From Lautropia sp. SCN 69-89 (GTDB lineage: Bacteria > Pseudomonadota > Gammaproteobacteria > Burkholderiales > Burkholderiaceae_E), in NCBI GenBank assembly GCA_001724855.1, contig MEED01000023.1:1-64000 (forward strand): DNA of 64,000 nt. The letters run 5' to 3'. A program made the translations under genes and the position numbers. Below the pieces are notes generated by a model. That model did not search any database, was not told where the DNA came from, and worked only from the letters and a program-made list of their open reading frames with translations. Of this stretch, positions 50,089 to 59,543 are shown in pieces. Each line of letters starts with the position of its first letter. Positions within the stretch are counted from its first letter, which is position 1.

Positions 50089-51416
50089 GATCGGCTCCGG
50101 CTACGGCCTTTCTCGCGTCGGGCGGGCGCGCGGTGCGACCGCCCCGCGAGGTCCCAGAGGATGTCGTCGACGTCCTCGATGCCGATGCTCAGCCGGACGA
50201 AGTCCGGGCTCACGCCGGCCGACGTCAGCTCCTCGGGACTGAGCTGGCTGTGCGTGGTCGTCGCCGGATGAATCGCGAGGCTCTTCGCATCGCCGACGTT
50301 GGCCAGGTGGCTGAACAACTGCAGGCTCTCGATGAACTTGCGACCCGCCTCGACGCCACCCTTGACGCCGAAACCCATGATCGCGCCGGGCCCCTTCGGC
50401 ATGTAGCGCTTTGCACGCTCGTGGTCGCGGTGGCTCTTCAGGCCCGGGAAGCTGACCCATCCGACCTTCGGATGCTTCTCGAGGAACTCGGCCACCGCCT
50501 GCGCGTTCTGCGTATGCCGCTCCATGCGCAGGCTGAGCGTCTCGACGCCCTGGATCGTCTGCCAGCTGTTGAACGGCGACGCGCAGGCGCCGATGTCGCG
50601 CAGCACGTGCACGCGCGCCTTGATTGCGAACGGCGGCAGGCCCATTCCGACCAGGTTCGCGTAGACCAGCCCGTGGTACGAGGGATCGGGGGTGGTGAAA
50701 TTGGCGAAGCGGCCGCTGGTCCAGTCGAAGTTGCCGCCGTCGACGATCATGCCGCCGATGCTGGTGCCGTGGCCGCCGATGAACTTGGTCGTGCTGTGGA
50801 CGACGACGTTGGCACCCCACTCGATCGGCCTGAACAGGTATGGCGTGGCGAAGGTGTTGTCGATCATCAGCACGATCTTGTGCTTCTTCGCGATCTCGGC
50901 CACTTCCTCGATCGGGAACACCGCGATGTCGGGGTTGCCCAGCGATTCGCCGTAGATGATCTTCGTGTTCGGGCGGATCGCACGCTCGAAGTTCTTCGGA
51001 TCGGTCGGGTCGACGAAGGTGACCTCGATGCCGAGGTTGCGCAGCGTGTGGTTGAACTGGTTGTAGGTGCCGCCGTAGAGCCGGCTGCTGCTGACGATGT
51101 GGTCGCCCGAATTGCACAGCGTGAAGATCGCCTGCGCCTGCGCGGCGTGGCCCGAGCTGGCCGCCAGGCCCGCCACGCCGCCTTCGAGCACCGCGATGCG
51201 CTGCTCGAGCACGTCGGTGGTCGGGTTCATCAGCCGCGTGTAGATGTTGCCGAGTTCCTTGAGCGCGAACAGGTTGGCCGCATGCTCGGTGTCGCGGAAC
51301 TGGTAGCTCGTGGTCTGGTACAGCGGCACCGCGCGGCTGCCCGTCGTCGGATCCGACTTCTGGCCGGCGTGCAGTTGCTGGGTGGCAAAGGCGAACTTGC
51401 GTGCTTCGGTAGCCAT
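50022..51416 (-). CDS. metY: O-acetylhomoserine sulfhydrylase (aminocarboxypropyltransferase)
   Basis: 464 residues as read. PLP motifs are [37 protein letters not shown] and [13 protein letters not shown] with the Schiff-base lysine. It makes homocysteine from O-acetylhomoserine and sulfide. The usual C-terminus is near DDILWDL (about residue 430). Beyond it is an Arg/Ser-rich tail that runs 67 bp into metA, whereas a one-base shift in a G-run would end the protein at 50101, just before metA. A small indel or real tail cannot be told apart here. Confidence 0.92.
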   Translation of the reverse strand: MATEARKFAFATQQLHAGQKSDPTTGSRAVPLYQTTSYQFRDTEHAANLFALKELGNIYTRLMNPTTDVLEQRIAVLEGGVAGLAASSGHAAQAQAIFTLCNSGDHIVSSSRLYGGTYNQFNHTLRNLGIEVTFVDPTDPKNFERAIRPNTKIIYGESLGNPDIAVFPIEEVAEIAKKHKIVLMIDNTFATPYLFRPIEWGANVVVHSTTKFIGGHGTSIGGMIVDGGNFDWTSGRFANFTTPDPSYHGLVYANLVGMGLPPFAIKARVHVLRDIGACASPFNSWQTIQGVETLSLRMERHTQNAQAVAEFLEKHPKVGWVSFPGLKSHRDHERAKRYMPKGPGAIMGFGVKGGVEAGRKFIESLQLFSHLANVGDAKSLAIHPATTTHSQLSPEELTSAGVSPDFVRLSIGIEDVDDILWDLAGRSHRAPARREKGRSRSRSCRSGSRRRFPPARRSSARTSS

Positions 51417-51429
51417 CGAACGTCCCCTG

Positions 51430-52311
51430 TCAGCCGCTTGCCATATTAGCCGGCTCCTCGGCGCTCCGGGAGAGCCATTGCGCGGTCGCCGCCATGCCGC
51501 CGAACGCGAACAGGTGAAGGGAAAGCGGATCGAGCGCCGGCTGCACCAGGCGCTCCGCGGCGATCTCGCGGATCAGCTCCGCCGGATCGTGGGTGGCTGC
51601 GAGCCGGGTCAGCGACCCGAGCCGTCCCCTGAGCGCCCGCAACGAGTTGCCGATGCCGCACTGCACACCCAGCTTCAGAAGCCGCGCGACCGAAGTCGGC
51701 CCGGCCACGCCGATGCACAGCGGAACGTCGACGCCGCGGGCGCGCAGCTCGCCCGCCCAGCGGGCGATCGTCGCACCGTCGAAGCAGAACTGCGTCACCA
51801 CGTACAGCCGCAGGCCGTGGCTTCGCGCATGACCGAGCTTGAGGTCGAGGTCCGCGCGCAGCACCGCATCGGGAATCCGCGGATGCCCCTCCGGATAGCC
51901 GCAGATGCCCGCCTGCGCGAAGCCGCAATCCTGCAGCAGGCCGCTGTGCAGCACCTCGAAGCTCGAGCGGAACGGGCCGGCGGGTTCGCGCAGGTCTCCG
52001 CCCACCAGCAGCACCGACTCGGCGCCGCGCCGGCGCAGCTCGCCCAGCAGTTCGCGGGCCGCTGCAGCGCTGACGAGGCGGCGCGCCACCACGTGCGGCA
52101 CCGGCGCCAGCCCCAGCTCGCGCGCCCGCGAGGTTGCCGCGATGATCGCCGTCGCGTCGAGATTCGGCGTCCACGGGATGAACACCCGGCGCCCCTTCGC
52201 CAGCGCGGCCGCATCCTCCAGCTCGCGCGCGGCGATCTCGATCGACGCGCCCGCCAGCAGTTCGCGCACCGCCGCCGCGACGCCGGGCATCCGGGACGGG
52301 GACGGCATCAT
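51430..52311 (-). CDS. short methylenetetrahydrofolate reductase-like protein (paralogue 2)
   Basis: 293 residues from ATG 52311, immediately followed by a second ATG. Same divergent MetF branch as the protein at 46545: ASIEIAA (glutamate), LLVGGDLREPAGPF, GYPEGHPRIPDAV and VTQFCFDG are kept. The stop is 13 bp before metY. The pair with the upstream methyltransferase-like gene repeats the plus-strand pair in mirror image, and here it stands in one operon with metY, metA and fhs. Confidence 0.82.
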   Translation of the reverse strand: MMPSPSRMPGVAAAVRELLAGASIEIAARELEDAAALAKGRRVFIPWTPNLDATAIIAATSRARELGLAPVPHVVARRLVSAAAARELLGELRRRGAESVLLVGGDLREPAGPFRSSFEVLHSGLLQDCGFAQAGICGYPEGHPRIPDAVLRADLDLKLGHARSHGLRLYVVTQFCFDGATIARWAGELRARGVDVPLCIGVAGPTSVARLLKLGVQCGIGNSLRALRGRLGSLTRLAATHDPAELIREIAAERLVQPALDPLSLHLFAFGGMAATAQWLSRSAEEPANMASG

Positions 52312-52330
52312 GTTCGCGGCCTGCTGCAAC

Positions 52331-53593
52331 CTAGAAGCTGCGGCGCCGCGAGATGCCGAAGGCCTCGTCCCAGAACCACAGGCCCCCGTGCCGGCGCAGC
52401 ACGTCGCGAGTGACTTCGAGATAGCGGCCCGACGCGAGCGCCTGCTCGAGCCGGGCATCCTCGATCTGCCCCACGTAGACCGCCGCGTTCCAGGCCGCCA
52501 GCAGCGTCGAGGTGCCGATCGACCCCTCGATTTCGGCCGGCAGCGTGTGCATCTCGTGCCTGAACAGCGCGCGCTCCTCGGGATTCGCGTTGAAGTTGTA
52601 CGACCTCGCCGCCGGGCCCAGCGCCTCGCGCACCGCCTTGAGCACCTGATGCCGGTCGTGGACGAACGGATTCTCGCCAGGCCAGACGCCCTGCAGGATC
52701 TCCTGGCCCGGATCCGCACCGTGCGACTGGACGACGAGCAGTCGTCCGTCCGGGCCGAGCGCCTTCGCCAGCGGGCCCAGCACACGCGAGGCCTTGAACT
52801 CGAGCGGTGCGCGCAGACGGTAGGGCTGCGACGCGATCACCAGGTCATAGTCGGCACGCGTCGAGCCGCGCCGCGGAATCACCGAGTTGAGCAGGAAGCG
52901 GTGGTCTTCGCGATAGATCACCAGCACGGCCGGCCGCTCGTAGCCGAGCGCGCCGGTGGCCTTGTTCACCACGGTGCCCCAGTTGCCGGCGAGCAGCGGC
53001 TGCAGGTCGGTGATCTGCTTTTCGAATTCGCGCGCGGTGGTGCCGGTGAGCGCAACCTCGTGCCAGTTCAGCGTCGAGGCGGCGGTGACCGACTGCGGGT
53101 TCAGCCACGGCGCCTCGCGGTAGTAGAGGTTCGTGATGACCAGGACCGTCGAGGGGTGCTCGAAGAAGCGATCGGGCGTCTTCTCGAGCGTCAGCCTCAC
53201 GTCCTCGAGGCTGATCTCCTTGGCGACGACGTAGAACGGCAGGGTCGGGTACCGCAAGTGCATCGAACGCATCACGCGCGTGAGCACCGTGCCGTCGCCG
53301 ACGCCCGCGTCGAACACCCGGATCGCGGGGGGCTTCGGATGGATGTTCTGCAGCTCGCGCTCGACCCGTTCGGCCACCGCCCACTTCTCGGTGCAGGTGT
53401 TCACGAACATCAGGTACTTCTGGCGATTGTCGTAGAAGCGAAAGCTGCTTCGGGAATCGCCGTCCGCGGATGTCGCGGGCACCGCCTCGGGCACCTGACC
53501 GGCCCGTGCCGCGACCGGAGCCGGCGCCTCGATCGTGCCGGCCGCCCCGCCGGCCTCGCCGCGTTCGACCAGTGCTGCGCTCGATGTCTGCAT
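52331..53593 (-). CDS. SAM-methyltransferase-like protein (paralogue 2, no HTH)
   Basis: 420 residues, start ATG 53593 with GGAGG. The homologous region begins at SFRFYDNRQKYLMFVNTCTEK and includes motif I FDAGVGDGTVL (95-105), KEISLEDVRLTLEKTPDRFFEHP, WPGENPFVHDRHQ and GSIGTSTLLAAWNAAVYVGQI, all shared with the protein at 45133. The N-terminal 50 residues are low complexity instead of a helix-turn-helix. First gene of a minus-strand operon. Methyl acceptor unknown. Confidence 0.72.
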   Translation of the reverse strand: MQTSSAALVERGEAGGAAGTIEAPAPVAARAGQVPEAVPATSADGDSRSSFRFYDNRQKYLMFVNTCTEKWAVAERVERELQNIHPKPPAIRVFDAGVGDGTVLTRVMRSMHLRYPTLPFYVVAKEISLEDVRLTLEKTPDRFFEHPSTVLVITNLYYREAPWLNPQSVTAASTLNWHEVALTGTTAREFEKQITDLQPLLAGNWGTVVNKATGALGYERPAVLVIYREDHRFLLNSVIPRRGSTRADYDLVIASQPYRLRAPLEFKASRVLGPLAKALGPDGRLLVVQSHGADPGQEILQGVWPGENPFVHDRHQVLKAVREALGPAARSYNFNANPEERALFRHEMHTLPAEIEGSIGTSTLLAAWNAAVYVGQIEDARLEQALASGRYLEVTRDVLRRHGGLWFWDEAFGISRRRSF

Positions 53594-53630
53594 GCTGCGA
53601 TCCCTCCTTCGTCGCCGCCCTTGCCGGACG

Positions 53631-53659
53631 ATTCAATCGGCGCGCCGGTGCAGTGTCAA
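53631..53659 (-). promoter_or_regulatory. promoter of the methyltransferase-metF-metY-metA-fhs operon
   Basis: Minus strand -35 TTGACA (53654-53659), 17-nt spacer, -10 TTGAAT (53631-53636). The transcript would start about 30 nt before ATG 53593. Confidence 0.65.
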
Positions 53660-53687
53660 CCCATTTCGAGCCCACGCCGGAAATGGG
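53660..53687. promoter_or_regulatory. 8-bp perfect inverted repeat abutting the -35 box
   Basis: CCCATTTC and GAAATGGG are separated by 12 nt, and the left arm touches the -35 element of the leftward promoter. Position and symmetry suit a dimeric activator site. A second inverted repeat, GGCTCCC-N8-GGGAGCC, lies at 53702-53723. Confidence 0.6.
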
Positions 53688-53701
53688 AGATTTCATGGGC
53701 A

Positions 53702-53723
53702 GGCTCCCGGCACAGTGGGAGCC
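53702..53723. repeat. 7-bp perfect inverted repeat before the MaoC gene
   Basis: GGCTCCC and GGGAGCC flank 8 nt. A TTTT run lies 9 nt to the right of the repeat, too far for a standard terminator. It lies in the shared divergent region, so it may be an operator or a 5' UTR hairpin of the plus-strand unit. Confidence 0.4.
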
Positions 53724-53782
53724 GGGCGCGTCTTTTCGGGAGAGAATGTGCGCCCGAACGCACCCACCGGAAAGGCGGCCCG

Positions 53783-54286
<504 letters not shown>

Positions 54287-54324
54287 GCCGGTCCCCACGC
54301 CGACGCGACGCCGCCGATCGCGCC

Positions 54325-55464
54325 ATGCCGATCCCGCGCATCGATCCCTGCGAACCCGACGAGGGCTGCGAGCGGCTGCGGCTCGAGGTACGCGAGTTCC
54401 TCGCCGAAGCGCTCGCCGGCTATCCGGCCGCGGCACGCGCGCATCACTGGAGCGTCGCCGACCCCGAGTTCAGCCGCCGCCTCGGCGAGCGCGGCTGGAT
54501 CGGCATGACCTGGCCGGCCCGCTACGGCGGCCATGAGCGCTCGCAACTCGAGCGCTACGTGGTGATCGAGGAACTGCTGGCCGCGGGCGCTCCGGTCGCC
54601 GCGCACTGGACCGCCGACCGGCAAAGCGGGCCGCAGCTGATCCGCTTCGCGCCCGAGACGCTCGCGCCGAAGATCGTGCCCGGAATCGTCCGCGGCGAAA
54701 CGTACTTCTGCATCGGCCTGAGCGAGTCCGACACCGGCTCCGACCTCGCCTCGGTGCGCACGCGCGCCACGCGCAGCGGCGATGGCTGGGTGCTCGACGG
54801 CGCGAAGCTGTGGACCACCGGCGCGCACCGCGCGCACTACATGATCGCGCTGGCGCGCACCGGCCCGCCCGACGGCTCGCGACACGCTGGCCTGTCGCAG
54901 TTCCTGGTCGACCTGAAGGCACCGGGCGTGAAGATCCGCCCGATCCGCAACCAGGCCGACGAGGACGACTTCAACGAAGTCAGCTTCGAGCGCGTCGAGC
55001 TGCCCGCCGAATGCCTGGTGGGACGCGAGGGCGAAGGCTGGACACAGGCGACGACCGAACTCGCCTTCGAGCGCAGCGGCCCCGAGCGATACCTGAGCGG
55101 AATTCGGCTGCTGCTCGAGATGCTCGACGCGGCTCCGGCCGGCGACGCCCGCGCGCAGGTCGCGCTCGGTCGGCTGGTCGCGCACTACGCAACGCTGCGG
55201 CAGATGTCGCTCGGAGTGGCCGGAGTGCTCGCGCGCGGCGAGGATCCGTCGCTCGCCGCGGCAATCGTGAAGGACCTCGGCGCCACGCTCGAGCAGTCGC
55301 TGCCCGACGTGGCGCACGAGCTGTTCGGCGGCGCGATGCCGGCCGGCTCGACGCTCGAACAGGTGGCCGACTACGTCACACGCGCCGCGCCCTCGTTCTC
55401 GCTGCGTGGCGGCACGCGCGAGATCCTGCGCGGCATCGTCGCGCGCGGACTGGGGTTACGATGA
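54325..55464 (+). CDS. acyl-CoA dehydrogenase, subunit-like protein 1
   Basis: 379 residues from ATG 54325. FAD and substrate motifs of acyl-CoA dehydrogenases are seen: GMTWPARYGGHERS, IGLSESDTGSDLASVRTRA, LWTTGAHRAHYMI and C-terminal GGTREILRGIVARGLGL. It overlaps the next dehydrogenase gene as ATGA. Such tandem pairs commonly act as heteromers in steroid or branched acyl-CoA oxidation. Confidence 0.9.
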   Translation: MPIPRIDPCEPDEGCERLRLEVREFLAEALAGYPAAARAHHWSVADPEFSRRLGERGWIGMTWPARYGGHERSQLERYVVIEELLAAGAPVAAHWTADRQSGPQLIRFAPETLAPKIVPGIVRGETYFCIGLSESDTGSDLASVRTRATRSGDGWVLDGAKLWTTGAHRAHYMIALARTGPPDGSRHAGLSQFLVDLKAPGVKIRPIRNQADEDDFNEVSFERVELPAECLVGREGEGWTQATTELAFERSGPERYLSGIRLLLEMLDAAPAGDARAQVALGRLVAHYATLRQMSLGVAGVLARGEDPSLAAAIVKDLGATLEQSLPDVAHELFGGAMPAGSTLEQVADYVTRAAPSFSLRGGTREILRGIVARGLGLR

Positions 55465-56609
55465 CCGTGCCCGATCGATCGCCACGGCCGGGCGCCAGCA
55501 GGTCGGCGGGAGCCGACGACGCGATCCGTGCGCAGATCGAACGCAGCGTCGAGCGCGTGTTCGCCGACCACGCCGACACCGCGGCACACGCGGCGGTCGA
55601 GCGCGGCGAGTGGCCGCAGCAGTTGTGGCAGGCGGTGCTGGATGCCGGCTTCGCCGCGGCGGCCGCGCGGTCTTCGCACGGGGGGATCGAGGCCCACTGG
55701 GCCGAAGCCTGGCCGATCCTCTTCGGCATCGGCTACTGGCAGGTGCCGCTACCGCTGGCCGAGACGATGATCGGCGCGATGCTGCTGTCGATCGCGGGCG
55801 AGGCGCCGCCGCAGGATGCGATCACGCTCGTCGAGCATGGCGACGACGCGCAACTGCTGCCGGGGGGCAGCGCGCAACGGCCCACGGTCTGCGGCCATGC
55901 CCATCGCGTGCCGTGGGCCAGGTACTGCCGATGGGCGCTGGCGTCGATGCCGGCCTCGCGCGAACTGCTGCTGGTCGACCTGCGGCAGCGTGAGGGCGTG
56001 CGCCTGAAGCCGGGAGCGAACCTGGCCGGCGAGCCGCGCGACGAGATCGCGTTCGCCGACGCGCATGTCGCGCTGCGCGTCGAGCAGCCGCTGGCCGGCC
56101 TGGACGAGCCGCTACGGCTGCTGGGCGCGTTCGCGCGCAGCGCGGCGATCGCCGGCGCGCTGGAGTCGGCGCTCGCGCAATCGGTGCGCTACGCGGGCGA
56201 ACGGATCCAGTTCGGCCGACCGATCGGCGCGTTCCAGGCGATCCAGCATTCGCTGGCGATCCTCGCGTCCGAAGCAGTCGCGGCGCGCACCGCGGCGCTG
56301 GTCGCTGCCGGCTCGGTGCCGTCGGTCGCCGCGGGGGACCCGCGGCGCGCCGCCTTCGACGTCGCAGTGGCCAAGCTGCGCGCCAGCGAGGCCGCGACCC
56401 GCGGCGCGCCGATCGCCCACCAGGTGCACGGCGCGATCGGATTCACGCGCGAGCATCCGCTGCATCGCGCGACCTGCCGCCTATGGGCCTGGCGCGCCGA
56501 GCACGGCAGCGACGCGCAGTGGGCCGACTGGCTCGGACGCGCGGCGATCGGTGCGGGATCGGAGGGGTTCTGGCCGGGGCTGACGCGGCGGCGGTTCAAC
56601 GAAGCCTGA
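55461..56609 (+). CDS. acyl-CoA dehydrogenase, subunit-like protein 2
   Basis: 382 residues from ATG 55461. Divergent N-terminal half, with the C-terminal part typical of the family: VRYAGERIQFGRPIGAFQAIQH, KLRASEAATRGAPIAHQVHGAIGFTREHPLHR. The usual FAD-contact motifs of the middle domain are weak, which fits the non-FAD or partial-site partner of a heteromeric dehydrogenase. Coupled to the preceding gene by a 4-nt overlap. Confidence 0.82.
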   Translation: MTVPDRSPRPGASRSAGADDAIRAQIERSVERVFADHADTAAHAAVERGEWPQQLWQAVLDAGFAAAAARSSHGGIEAHWAEAWPILFGIGYWQVPLPLAETMIGAMLLSIAGEAPPQDAITLVEHGDDAQLLPGGSAQRPTVCGHAHRVPWARYCRWALASMPASRELLLVDLRQREGVRLKPGANLAGEPRDEIAFADAHVALRVEQPLAGLDEPLRLLGAFARSAAIAGALESALAQSVRYAGERIQFGRPIGAFQAIQHSLAILASEAVAARTAALVAAGSVPSVAAGDPRRAAFDVAVAKLRASEAATRGAPIAHQVHGAIGFTREHPLHRATCRLWAWRAEHGSDAQWADWLGRAAIGAGSEGFWPGLTRRRFNEA

Positions 56610-56619
56610 CAAGGCTGGT

Positions 56620-57102
56620 TCAGCCGAAAAGGGTGCCCGGCGGCAGTTGCACCTTGAGCCCCTGAACGAACAGCAGCTGAAAGCCGATCACGACCAGCAC
56701 TCCGACCACGAGATAGCGCGCCAGCCGGGCAACGGTCAGTGGCTCGCGCTCGGTAATGGCGGCAAGCGCGACGAAGCCCACGACCCCCGCGACCGCGAAC
56801 CCGACTCGTTCGAGCATCGCGATCCAGGCGACCAATACCAGCACGAGCAGCAGGCTGCGCATCGCCCCGTCTCGCGGGATGCCACGGCTCATCGGCGCGC
56901 GGCCGCGCAGCGAACGCCACAGCGATACCGCGCCAGCCACCAGGAGTGCGGTGCCGATCGTGCGCGGGAAGATCGCGCCCATCGCCGAGAATTCGCGCGA
57001 TTCCCACAATGCCGCGACCGCGACCAGCATCAGCAGCACGGCGACTGCCACTGCTCCGGCGTCAGTGCGGCTTGTCGATTGCACGCCTGCTCCTTCTTTC
57101 AT
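56620..57102 (-). CDS. tripartite tricarboxylate transporter small membrane subunit (TctB)
   Basis: 160 residues with four membrane segments, as in TctB: AVAVLLMLVAVAALWES, FPRTIGTALLVAGAVSLW, LLLVLVLVAWIAMLERVGFA and LARYLVVGVLVVIGFQLLF. It overlaps the TctA gene by 41 nt and is the last gene of the leftward unit. The substrate cannot be read from this subunit. Confidence 0.86.
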   Translation of the reverse strand: MKEGAGVQSTSRTDAGAVAVAVLLMLVAVAALWESREFSAMGAIFPRTIGTALLVAGAVSLWRSLRGRAPMSRGIPRDGAMRSLLLVLVLVAWIAMLERVGFAVAGVVGFVALAAITEREPLTVARLARYLVVGVLVVIGFQLLFVQGLKVQLPPGTLFG

Positions 57103-58579
57103 AGTAGAGACGCGAGAACGTCGGATAGAGCAGCGTCAGCGCCGCCATCGCCATGATGGCCAGCGAGATGGGCCTGCCGAAGAACATTCCCCAGAGGTTG
57201 TCGGTCGCGGAACCAATCATCCACGCCTGGACGAAACCCTGTTCGGCCAACGGCCCGAGGATCAGCCCGAGCACGACCGGCGCGGGCGCGAAGCCGAAGC
57301 GGCTCAGCACCCAGCCGATGACCCCGGTGCCCAGCATCACGATCACGTCGTCGATGTTGTTGTGGATCGCATAGCTGCCGATCACCGTGAGAAAGGCTAT
57401 CGCAGGTACCAGAAAGGTCTTGGGGACTGCGATGATCGAGCTGTACGCGTAGCGTCCGAGCACAAGGCCGACCGGCAGCATCAGCACGGTCGCGACCAGC
57501 AATCCGATGATGAAGGTGTACGCGATCGCGCCCTGTTCGTTGAAGAGTGACGGCCCGACCTTGATGCCCTGGACCAGGAGGGCGCCGAGCACGACTGCGT
57601 CGGCCGGGGTGCCGGGAATGCCCAGCACCAGCGTCGGGATGAATCCGCCGCCGACAGTCGCGTTGTTCGACGACTCGCTGGCGATGATTCCCGCCGGATT
57701 GCCCTTTCCGAAGCTGTCCGGATTGCCCGACGCGCGGCGGGTCTCCGAATAGGCGACCAGCGCGGCGATCGAACCGCCAGCGCCGGGCAAGATGCCGATC
57801 ACGGTTCCGATTGTCGAACTTCGCGCGAGATTGACCTTGTTCGACAGTGCAATGCGGATCGCTTCGCCGAGGCGGAACCCCGCGACCTTGCCCTGCAACT
57901 CGAGATGCTCCTCGCGCGATGCGACCAGGTCGATCAGAACCGGTATGCAGAACAGCCCGATCAAGGCCGGTACCACGTCGATGCCACCAAGCAGGATCTC
58001 GGAATCGAGCGTGTAGCGGATGTCGCCGCCGACCACCGCCGAGCCAATCATCGACAGGAGCAAGCCAACGCAGGCGCCGACCACACCCTTCCAACTGTCC
58101 CCGTCGGACAGCGCGGCCACCAAGGTCAGGCCGAGGATCGCCAGCCAGAAATACTCGATCGGACCGAATGCCAGCGCCACTTCGGCAAGCGGTGGCGCCA
58201 GCAAGAGAAGTGCCAGCGCCCCCACCAGCCCGCCGAACACCGACGACAGGCAGGCCAGCGTGATCGCCAGGTCACCGTCACCGCGACGGGCCATCGGGAA
58301 ACCGTCGAAGGTGGTCGCGATCGCCGACGGCGTGCCCGGGGTGTTCAGCAGCACGGCCGAATAGGCGCCGCCGTAGATCGCGCCGGTGTAGATGGCGCCG
58401 AGCATGATCAGTGCCGGCGCCGGTTCCATCGTGAACGTGAACGGCACCAGGACCGCCACCGCCATGGTGGCGGTCAGCCCCGGCAAAGCGCCGATGATGG
58501 TGCCGGCGGCCACGCCCAGCAGCGCCAGCAGCAGGTTGCCTGCCGACAGCGCCGCCTGCGCGTTTGCGAGCAGGTCCAT
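57062..58579 (-). CDS. tripartite tricarboxylate transporter large membrane subunit (TctA)
   Basis: 505 residues with about ten to twelve membrane segments. TctA signatures are clear: GTIIGALPGLTATMAVAVL, YGGAYSAVLLNTPGTPSAIATTFDG and FIPTLVLGIPGTPADAVVLGAL. The protein forms the sodium-coupled import channel for carboxylates delivered by the TctC-type binding protein. It begins 4 bp after the binding-protein stop. Confidence 0.95.
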   Translation of the reverse strand: MDLLANAQAALSAGNLLLALLGVAAGTIIGALPGLTATMAVAVLVPFTFTMEPAPALIMLGAIYTGAIYGGAYSAVLLNTPGTPSAIATTFDGFPMARRGDGDLAITLACLSSVFGGLVGALALLLLAPPLAEVALAFGPIEYFWLAILGLTLVAALSDGDSWKGVVGACVGLLLSMIGSAVVGGDIRYTLDSEILLGGIDVVPALIGLFCIPVLIDLVASREEHLELQGKVAGFRLGEAIRIALSNKVNLARSSTIGTVIGILPGAGGSIAALVAYSETRRASGNPDSFGKGNPAGIIASESSNNATVGGGFIPTLVLGIPGTPADAVVLGALLVQGIKVGPSLFNEQGAIAYTFIIGLLVATVLMLPVGLVLGRYAYSSIIAVPKTFLVPAIAFLTVIGSYAIHNNIDDVIVMLGTGVIGWVLSRFGFAPAPVVLGLILGPLAEQGFVQAWMIGSATDNLWGMFFGRPISLAIMAMAALTLLYPTFSRLYYERRSRRAIDKPH

Positions 58580-58583
58580 GCTG

Positions 58584-59543
58584 CTACTTGATCATGCCGA
58601 CTTCGCGGGCAGCGGCCTCGTATTCCTTGCGCTTGGCGTCGAGGAACGCGCCCACCTTCTCGTACGGGATATCGAGGATCACGAAGCCCGCGTCGGCCAT
58701 CTTCTTGCGGTAGCCGGGATCGGCGTTCACCTTGTCGAACAGGTCGGACAGACGCTTGCGCTCGACTTCCGGCGTGGCCTTTGGCACCGCGACACCGCGG
58801 AAGACACCCGACATCATGTCGATACCCAGTTCCCTGAACGTCGGCACGTCGGGGTGGCTGGGAAGGCGTTTCTCGAGCGCCACCGCGAGCATGCGCACCT
58901 TGTCGCCCTGCTGGATCGCGGCCGTCGTGAACGTCATCGCTGCGTTGACCTGCTTGCCGAGCATGGCCGCCACCGAGGTCGCTGTACCGGAGAAGGGGAT
59001 GTAGGTGGTCTTGATACCGGCCAGCTTGTTGAACGTGGTCGTGCTGAGATGCGGGCCGCTGTTGGTGCCGCTGCCCGACATCGTGATTGCGCCCGGCGAC
59101 TTCTTCGCAGCATCGATCAGGTCCTGCAGCGTCTTGAATGGGCTGTCGGCCGGCACCACGATTGCATCCGGCGTCAACTGGAACACGTAGACGTGAACCA
59201 GATCCTCTGTCTTGTAGCCGACGTCCTTCTGCATCGGCTGCAGGAAGACGTGCGGCAGGTTCGTTCCCATCACCGTGCTGCCGTCGGCCGGCAGCTTGTT
59301 CAACGATGCCCATGCCGTAGCACCGCCGGCACCGACCTTGTACTGGACGACGACGTCACGCCCCGAAACCGCCCGCAGCACCGGCTCCTGCAAGCGCGCC
59401 GTCACATCGGACTCGCCGCCCGCGGGGAAAGGGATCACGTAGTTCAGCGGCTGCGACAGGGCAGGGGCAGCGGCCATCAGGCCCGCGGCGAACCCGAGGC
59501 TCGTCAACCAGCGGCGGGATTCGGCAAAGCGTCGGTCAGTCAT
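58584..59543 (-). CDS. tripartite tricarboxylate transporter substrate-binding protein (TctC/Bug)
   Basis: 319 residues. A signal peptide (FAAGLMAAAPALSQP) precedes a Bug-type fold with YVIPFPAGGESDVTARL, VVQYKVGAGGATAW and ITMSGSGTNSGPHLS. It would capture a carboxylate or sulfonate in the periplasm. Its ATG overlaps the GntR-1 stop by 8 nt, so regulator and transporter share a transcript. Confidence 0.93.
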   Translation of the reverse strand: MTDRRFAESRRWLTSLGFAAGLMAAAPALSQPLNYVIPFPAGGESDVTARLQEPVLRAVSGRDVVVQYKVGAGGATAWASLNKLPADGSTVMGTNLPHVFLQPMQKDVGYKTEDLVHVYVFQLTPDAIVVPADSPFKTLQDLIDAAKKSPGAITMSGSGTNSGPHLSTTTFNKLAGIKTTYIPFSGTATSVAAMLGKQVNAAMTFTTAAIQQGDKVRMLAVALEKRLPSHPDVPTFRELGIDMMSGVFRGVAVPKATPEVERKRLSDLFDKVNADPGYRKKMADAGFVILDIPYEKVGAFLDAKRKEYEAAAREVGMIK

